NCBI RefSeq assembly: GCF_036850765.1
Contig: NC_089491.1
Location: forward strand, 87,018,740 to 87,082,739
Source of the DNA: Saccopteryx bilineata
Taxonomy: Eukaryota; Chordata; Mammalia; Chiroptera; Emballonuridae
Length of the DNA stretch: 64,000 bases
Direction: 5' to 3'
Position numbers and translations under genes: made by a program. The notes beneath the pieces are model-generated. The model searched no databases, had not been told where the DNA came from, and was given only the letters and a program-made list of their open reading frames with translations. Of the stretch, positions 57,637-64,000 are shown one piece after another. Each line of letters begins with the position of its first letter. Position 1 is the stretch's first letter.

Positions 57637-59941
57637 CACTTGGGAACAATTTTTTTTCATTGTCTGCTGCATGAGATTTTAGAACTGTTTCTATATATTT
57701 CTGCATCACTGATTCCAAATCTGAAATCCATTTTTTGGTGCATGCCCTAGTTTTTATGCAATTTTAATTCTTTTTGTTACAGTCAATGACATGCATTGGT
57801 TTTTAAATAGGAGTTAAAGGGCAATGACTCTTGGATTAAACATAACCACAAGGCAATTAATGATTTACAAACATCACTTTTAAATAATTGTAGTTGTTTT
57901 TAAATGTAAAAACTTATTCTCTAATAAAAACACGCTCTTATTTTGTTTTAAGATTGAATCACGGCTTCTTCGAGTAGGCATAAATGTAAGAATAGTCCTG
58001 AAAACTTCTGTTATATATGTGGCTGATACACACTTCAACGTCAAAAGTGCACATTTCATCATTTGTGACACGTGCATATATTGCCTATTTTCAAGTTCCC
58101 CTTGGTGATCAAGACAAGAATTGGGCTCCTCATATTGTGTGTCATAATTGTGAGGAAATGCTTTGTGACTGGACAAAAGGAAAATGCAAAGGAATGCCTT
58201 TTGGTATTCCCATGGGTTGGCGTGAACCTAAGGACCACAGCAGTGACTGTTATTTCTGTCTGATCCATACAAAGGGCATCGACAAGAAAAAATGGCATAT
58301 GATCACATATCCTAATATTCCTTCAGCATATGACCTATCCCATACTCTGAGACACTCCCAGTTTCCGTTTTATTTCTTCTAAGGATGAAGAAAGTGAAAA
58401 TGCTGATCAAGTGTATATTGATAAGCTGCATGAGGAAATTATTGTAGAATCTGAAGGATCTTCTTCTGATGTCAAGCAGTAATTAACCCCTCAGCAGTTT
58501 AGCCAACCCAAATTGAATGACTTAGTAAGAGATTTGGGACTATCAAAGAAAGCAGCTGAGTTACTAGCCTCCAGGCTTCAAGAAAAAAAATGTACTTCAC
58601 TGGTCAGCTAAAGTATCCTATTTCAGAAAGCATGAACAAATTTTTGTGGACTTTTTTTCTGAAGACAAACACTTTTTTTACTGTCATAATATCATTAGTC
58701 TTCTCAGCCAGCTAGGTGTTACTACTTACAGTTCAAAAGAATGGTGGCCATTTCTTGACAGCTCTAAATGGAGTCTGAAATGTGTTCTCCTACACAACAG
58801 TAATGTTTATGCAGCAGTTCCAATTGGTTATTCAATTCATCTGTGAGAATATTATATGACATAAAAATTTTCCTCAACTTTCTGAAGTATGAGGAGCATA
58901 ACTGAATCATTTGTGTGGATCTTAAAGTGGTAAATTTCCTGCAAGGACAACACAGAGGTTTCACAAAGTATCCTTGCTTTCTGTGTTTGTGGGACAGCCG
59001 AGCTCAGGAGAAACACTGGACACAGAAGGAGTGGCCAAAACGTGAAGCTCTGGAAGTAGGGACACAAAATATTGTGAATGAACCTGTAGTTAATTGAGAC
59101 AGGATCATTTTCCCTCCACTTCACATCAAACTTGACTTATTGAAGCTGTTTGTTCAGACTTTGAATAGAGAAAGTGAATGTTTTCAACATATTATTTCTG
59201 CTTTTCCTGCGTTGTCTTTCGAGAAGATACAAGCAGGTGTATTCTATAGACCTCCAATTCAAACCCTCATATGTGATGAAGAATTTGTCACGAAGATAAA
59301 TAAAGAGGAGAAAGCAGCATGGCAGTCTTCTCTGGCAGTTACAAAGAATTTCCTAGGCAACAAAAAGCAGAAAACTGGGAACTTCTGGTTCAAAAGATGC
59401 TGTTGGCTTTCCGTGACATTGGATATAATAGCAGCATTAAGATTCACTTCCAGAACAGTCACCCTGATAAGTTTCCCAAAAATCTTGGAGCTATTAGTGA
59501 TGAGCAGACTACTGTTGGAACATCAATTGAGGTTGTCCTCAACAAGTACATAAACACAAGAGCTACAAACACAAATTTTTACCTGATTAGAATTTAAATA
59601 ATTTTTGCCCAAATTTTATGATTAAAATAAGTGTTTTAATATGTTCTATTTCAAAATTGTAGACAAATTCTGATGCAATCATATCTTTTAGTGTATTCAT
59701 GCATTTACTGCATCATATAAATTATTATATTTTCACAAATATGATGCCCAAGAAGACATTCTACTTCATTATGATAAACTAAATGTTGAACATTTTGCAA
59801 TAATATGAAAACCTAAAATTTTGAATTGCAAAAGAACTGTAGCTGATAGAGAAAAACTAATGTCAGATTTGAGATCAGCACACTCATATTAGGTAAGAAC
59901 AAGTGGTTTTGTGGATGCAACAAAAAATTTGTTCCCCAGTG
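57637..59941 (+). mobile_element. Unrecognised TIR element with decayed DDE-type gene, copy 2 (plus)
   Basis: Left end CACTTGGGAACAA, right end TTGTTCCCCAGTG, the same terminal repeats as copy 1 (49967-52692). 2305 bp. The 5' noncoding part (57637-57955) and the 3' part (59598-59941) match copy 1. Flanking text shows no similarity between copies. A target duplication is not clear here (AAG on the left, TAA on the right), perhaps because one flank mutated. Confidence 0.85.
57956..59597 (+). pseudogene. Decayed transposase-like gene of copy 2
   Basis: The best-preserved copy of this gene. In order: an N-terminal part with APHIVCHNCEEMLCDW, GMPFGIPMGWREPKDHSSD and CYFCLI (58017-58382), looking like a zinc-binding module; acidic linker and SQPKLNDLVRDLGLSKKAAE (to about 58570); FLDSSKWSLKCVLLHNSN (58757-58810); DLKVVNFLQGQHRGFTKYP with CFLCLWDSRAQEKHW (58915-59030); PPLHIKLDLL, LFVQTLNRESECFQ (59110-59200); KEEKAAW, TKNFLGN (to 59360); then, one frame over, IKIHFQNSHPDKFPKNLG with AISDEQ (to 59597). 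Stops after YSIHL and EPVVN and the frame change at NFLGNKK are shared with copy 1; the TAA after SSSDVKQ is private to copy 2. From memory, similar text occurs in uncharacterised multicopy proteins of arthropods and fishes. No function is proven. Confidence 0.7.
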
Positions 59942-60600
59942 TAATTTTCTAGTTCAGTATCTTAATTTTTTAATAGAAACAAGACTGTATAAAGCAATTT
60001 TATATATCTGTGTTTTTGTGACTTTAATGATAATAATACCATAAAGGATATGAGAGAAATTAGAGTTATAGTTTAGCAAAGTTTCTATATTTTATCAGAA
60101 ATATACAATTATTATACTGAAATAGGTTGTGATAAGATATTTATCTTATACTGGCCTTACAGTGCCAGCTCTAAAAATGAATCAAAGATATAGCAAAAAT
60201 AAAGTCAACATATCAACTAAGTTAATATGCAAAAATAATTTTAAGAATTTTGTTTCTGACAATAAGAAGCATTTTATAATCATAAAGTCTCAATACTTAT
60301 TGAAGGTGAAGCAATTATAAATGCAATTTTGCATAAACACAGAGTTCCAAAATAAAGAAAAACTGACAAATGAAGAAAGGAGAAAGGGACAATTCAGAAA
60401 CAAAAGTCAGAAATTGCAATTTCCTGCTCTAAATAATTTATAGGAAAACTAGAAAGAAACTTAGTAGATATATAGAATACTTTAAAAATAGTATTAACCA
60501 ACTTTATATAATATAATATATAAAACATTCTAGTAAACAATACAATAAGCATTCATTTTAAATATACATAAATACCCAAACAAGTACTAGCAACTTAAAT
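59942..60600. other. No gene recognised
   Basis: AT-rich, no supported feature. Confidence 0.5.
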
Positions 60601-61228
60601 TTAGCAATATTTAAAATGGGTTATATGCCACAAGTATGAGAAATTTATGCCAAAAATATATGATACGCTTGACATTATAAAAGCAATGTAATATACACAA
60701 TTAATAGAATCAAAGCCAAAACAATGCAAGATTTGTACACTGAAAAGTACACTGATACAAAGTAAGTATCTAAATTAATGGAAATACCTTTTATGTTTAT
60801 GACTTGAAATAAACATTATCTGGAAGGCATTTAATTCTAAATTAACTTACAGACTCAATACAATCCTTATCAAAATCCCCCCAAAATGTTTATAGAATTT
60901 GACAAGCTGATTCTAAAATATATATGGAAATGCAACAGACCACGAAAAGCCAAAACAATGTTGCAAAAGTATAACAAAGTTAGAAGTGTTATACTATTCG
61001 ATTTCAAAACTCAGTACAAAGCCACTATAATAAATACAATATGGTACTGATGCAAATATAGGCACATAGATCAATGGAACAGAACTGAGAATACCGAATA
61101 AATCTTTACAGTTCAACTTATTTATAATAAATTAATTGTCAGTAAATATTCTAAGACAATTTAATGAGAAAAACATAGTCTTTTCACCAAATTCTTCTGA
61201 GGCAATTGCATATCCTTATTCATAGATA

Positions 61229-61280
61229 AATACACTCACACAAACACACACACACACACACGCATGCACACATACACACA
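61229..61280 (+). repeat. (CA)n-type simple repeat
   Basis: CACACA run with a few changes (GCATGCA). Confidence 0.9.
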
Positions 61281-61944
61281 CATATACTTTTGTGCTTCTA
61301 AGGATCATGAAGAAAATTAGAGTAACCACAATATGAAAGGAAATAATTGCAAACCATATATATATTTGATAATGGACTTATATGCAGAACACATGAAGAA
61401 CTCTTACAAGACAACAACAAGTCAAAAAAATTTAAGTGGGGGAAGATTTGATAAGATAATGTACCAAGGAAAATATATAAATAAATAACAAGCACCTAAA
61501 ATGATACTTAATATAATTAGTGATTAGGTAAATGCAAATTAAAATCCTACTGAGATCACTTCCTACTCACCAGAAAGATATAATCAAAAGCTATATATCC
61601 TAAGAGTTGTAGAGTATTTGGAGAGACTGAAACTCTCCATGTATTGTATGTAAAGTGATACAACCGCATTGGAAAATAGTTTAGCACTGTCTTAAAAATT
61701 TAAACATATACGTACTATATGATGCAACCATTCCACTCCTAGGTGTTTTCCATGAAAAAAGTAAGCATATTAACTTAAAAGCTTTCACTTGTAAATACTT
61801 ATACCAAGTAAACTTGTACATTGATGCTTTATTTTAACATCCCAGCAGTTAATACAACTGAAATTTCTACCAATAGGTAAATGTATAAATAAATTATGAT
61901 ATATCTATTTAATGGAATCCTACTCAGTAATACAGACAAGTGAA

Positions 61945-62318
61945 TTTTTTTTTTTGTATTTTTTCTGAAGCTGGAAATGGGGAGAGACTGTCAGACAGAC
62001 TCCCGCAAGCGCCCTACCGGGATCCACCCGGCACGTCCACTAGGGGGCGATGCTCTGCCCCTCCGGGGTGTAGCTCTGCCGCGAACAGAGCCACTCTAGC
62101 ACCTGGGGCAGAGGCCAAGGAGCCATCCCCAGCGCCCGGGCCATCTTTGCTCCAATGGAGCCTTGGCTGTGGGAAGGGAAGAGAGAGACAGAGATGAAGG
62201 AGGGGGGGGGGGTGGAGAAGCAAATGGGTGCTTCTCCTATGTGCCCTGGCTGGGAATCGAACCAGGGTCCCCCGCACGCCAGGCCAACGCTCTACCACTG
62301 AGCCAACTGGCCAGGGCC
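61945..62318 (-). mobile_element. Full-length tRNA-derived SINE, minus strand
   Basis: Poly-T, TTCTGAAGCTGGAAATGG, body with a poly-G stretch (about 62202-62211), head complement ending GCCAACTGGCCAGGGCC. Target duplication AGACAAGTGAA at 61934-61944 and 62319-62329, exact. ORFs of 85 and 143 codons on it are SINE translations. Confidence 0.96.
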
Positions 62319-62710
62319 AGACAAGTGAAATATTGATACATATAACATATATACATTTAGAAATAATTATGCTAAGTGAGAAAAGGTAGTCAACAAAGAG
62401 TAAATATTGTATGACTACATTTATATAAAATTCTAGGAAATGCAAACCAATCTATTACTGACAGAGCACATATTTGTAGTTCCCAGAGGACCAGAGGAAG
62501 CATGGAGGGCAGCTCAGACAAGAGGGATTACAATGGACATGAGGATAATTTAGGGATTGATGGATACGTTCATTTTCTAATTATTGTGATTGTTTCAAAT
62601 ACACATACATGTGAATATGTACACATATGTCAAAACAGCAATTCCTACATTTTAAACATGTGCAGTTTTACATGTCAATTATACTTAAACAAAGCTGTTA
62701 AAATACAAAG

Positions 62711-63757
62711 TCCAGATAGTTTCAAACCATGCACTGAATTCAGAAAGGTGAGATATAATGTGAATTTTTTAGCTGTTGCACCTGAACACTTAAAGATTTT
62801 CTTTCACTCAAACATGGACATGCTAATTAAGAATCAATCTTCTTAGATAAAATTGAAAAATGTCTGACTTCAAAGGCTAGTCTAACCTTTCTAGCAAGAG
62901 TAAAAACTTTTCCAGAGCAGTGACTGGAAGGATGATTGAAATAAAAAAAACTGACTTTATTTCTTTGCCAATTTTGACATGTTTTTGGTCAAATCATGGG
63001 AAGGCCTGACATAAATTGTGCAGTTTAAGACATAAAAAGAAAATATGGGAATATGTTTAATTGAGTAGAGAACTCTTAAGGAGGCCATGTTCATGTAGTA
63101 GAAAATTTAATATGAGATTCAAGAAAGATAAAATGTGTTGTATTATCCCAAGTAATTAAAGTTCTGCACTATCCTTGAAACTCTGTCAATAAGTGTTTAT
63201 CTTTAAGCAAAAATCTATTACTATAAATTTTTCCTTATACATAAAATGGGGAATTATATCAGATATTAGCTATAGATATTATTTGTGAAACACTATGTTT
63301 TCAGAAGGCATCTAAGATGTGCATGCTGCATTTTTATTCCTATTGTTAATGGAAATTTTTAGATAAGCAAGGTTTTATCTTTCAACATTTATTAAATTAT
63401 TTTTCTAAAGTTTGTTTAAGCAATGCATTTTATATTTTAGACCTATTTTTTGATGAAAAAACTTAGAGAGTATAAATTGTCCACAAACTACTCTTCTAAA
63501 ACAAACAAATAAAAAATGTGTAAGAACTTGAGTTACTAAAGAAACATTAACAATTTAATTTTCAAGAAAATAAAAAGAATAAAAGGATATGGCAGAATTT
63601 AATAGTTGCAACAGAGAGCATATGGCCTGGACAAAATTACCTTGATTTTAAAATATTAAAAATGACTCTAAGAAGGAATAGTTTTGTTATTTTAGTAATT
63701 CTTAATATAAAATTATATAGATTATAGTAATTTGATATTAGATGTAAATATTTTCTG
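62711..63757. other. No gene recognised
   Basis: AT-rich, no supported feature. Confidence 0.5.
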
Positions 63758-64000
63758 CCTGTCCAGGCAGCGGCACAGTGTACAGAGTATTGGCCTGGAC
63801 ACTGAGAACCCAGGTTCAAAACTACGAAGTCACCAGCTTGAGCACAAGCTCACCAGTTTATGTACAATGTTGCCATCCTGAGCGTGGTATCATAGACAAT
63901 ACTCCATTGTCACTGGCTTAGCCCAAAGGTCACTGGCTTGAAGTCCAAGGTTGCTGGCTTGACCCAAGGTCATTGGCTAAAACAAGGGGGTTTCTGGGTC
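63758..64000 (+). mobile_element. CCTGTCCAGGC-type SINE, plus strand, cut by the window end
   Basis: CCTGTCCAGGCAGCGGCAC, then AACCCAGGTTCAAAACTACG and repeated GTCACTGGCTT / GGTTGCTGGCTTGA units, like the 15759 copy. The tail lies outside the window. Confidence 0.9.

Larger units (their letters stand above)
60601..62710 (+). mobile_element. Decayed L1M: ORF2 part and 3'UTR, plus strand
   Basis: TACACTGAAAAGTACACTGA, CAATCCTTATCAAAATCCCC, GGAAATGCAACAGACCACG and GATCAATGGAACAGAACTGA are ORF2 landmarks; the 3' part has GGGATTGATGGATACGTTC and the end TTATACTTAAACAAAGCTG. It is older than the 17006 L1. A SINE (61945-62318) interrupts it, and a (CA)n repeat lies near 61229-61280. Confidence 0.78.

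Noticed and set aside
49967..59941. Inverted segmental duplication as the source of the two similar blocks
   Set aside because: The similarity begins and ends at the terminal inverted repeats, flanks differ, and copy 1 has matching TTA flanks. Transposition explains this better.

Overview
This window reads as repeat-dense, AT-rich mammalian DNA with no recognisable single-copy host gene. The most frequent repeats are tRNA-derived SINEs of two main designs. One is about 370-430 bp, with a head ending in the motif GGTTCGATTCC and a body carrying GGAGCAAAGATGG and GCGCTGG. The other begins CCTGACC(A/G)GGCAGTGG. From memory these are the SINE types of bats, most like horseshoe and leaf-nosed bats (Rhinolophoidea), so the source is very probably a bat. 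The exact family is an inference. Nearly every longer ORF can be explained by L1, SINE, transposon or retrovirus-derived sequence.

Layout. 1-9.5 kb: SINEs, L2 and L1 3'-end fossils, and a decayed L1M/HAL1-like stretch. 9.5-16.8 kb: a three-level nest. A very old L1 ORF2/3'UTR is split by a younger L1 (9868-15527). That L1 has lost its reverse transcriptase region and carries SINEs and a Tc1/mariner-like element (12940-13536). 17-24.7 kb: one nearly complete, young L1 (17006-24721) with a CpG-rich 5'UTR, ORF1 and ORF2, broken only by three small indels. It sits inside the ORF1 region of a fossil L1/HAL1. 27.6-33.1 kb: a decayed antisense L1 hit by a 344-bp hAT-like element. 33-42 kb: L2, L1ME-like, MLT1-like LTR, a betaretrovirus-type LTR with its primer binding site, and more SINEs. 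43.3-47.3 kb: a solo-like LTR and, in opposite orientation, a 3.2-kb endogenous retrovirus with two related LTRs. 48.9-49.65 kb and 53.47-53.76 kb: short 5'-truncated L1 inserts.

The most unusual content is a pair of about 2.3-kb terminal-inverted-repeat elements in opposite orientations (49967-52692, minus; 57637-59941, plus). They carry the decayed remains of one gene with cysteine motifs and a candidate D-D-E core. Their similarity stops at the terminal repeats, so they are mobile copies and not a segmental duplication. They share the same stop codons and frameshift, so the source copy was already defective and was probably moved in trans. I do not recognise this family among the usual mammalian repeats. 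The protein resembles, from memory, an uncharacterised protein found in many copies in arthropods and fishes.

The features interact only as layers of insertion: target-site duplications give a relative order of events in several places. Everything stated about family identity rests on recognition of motifs, since no database search was possible.
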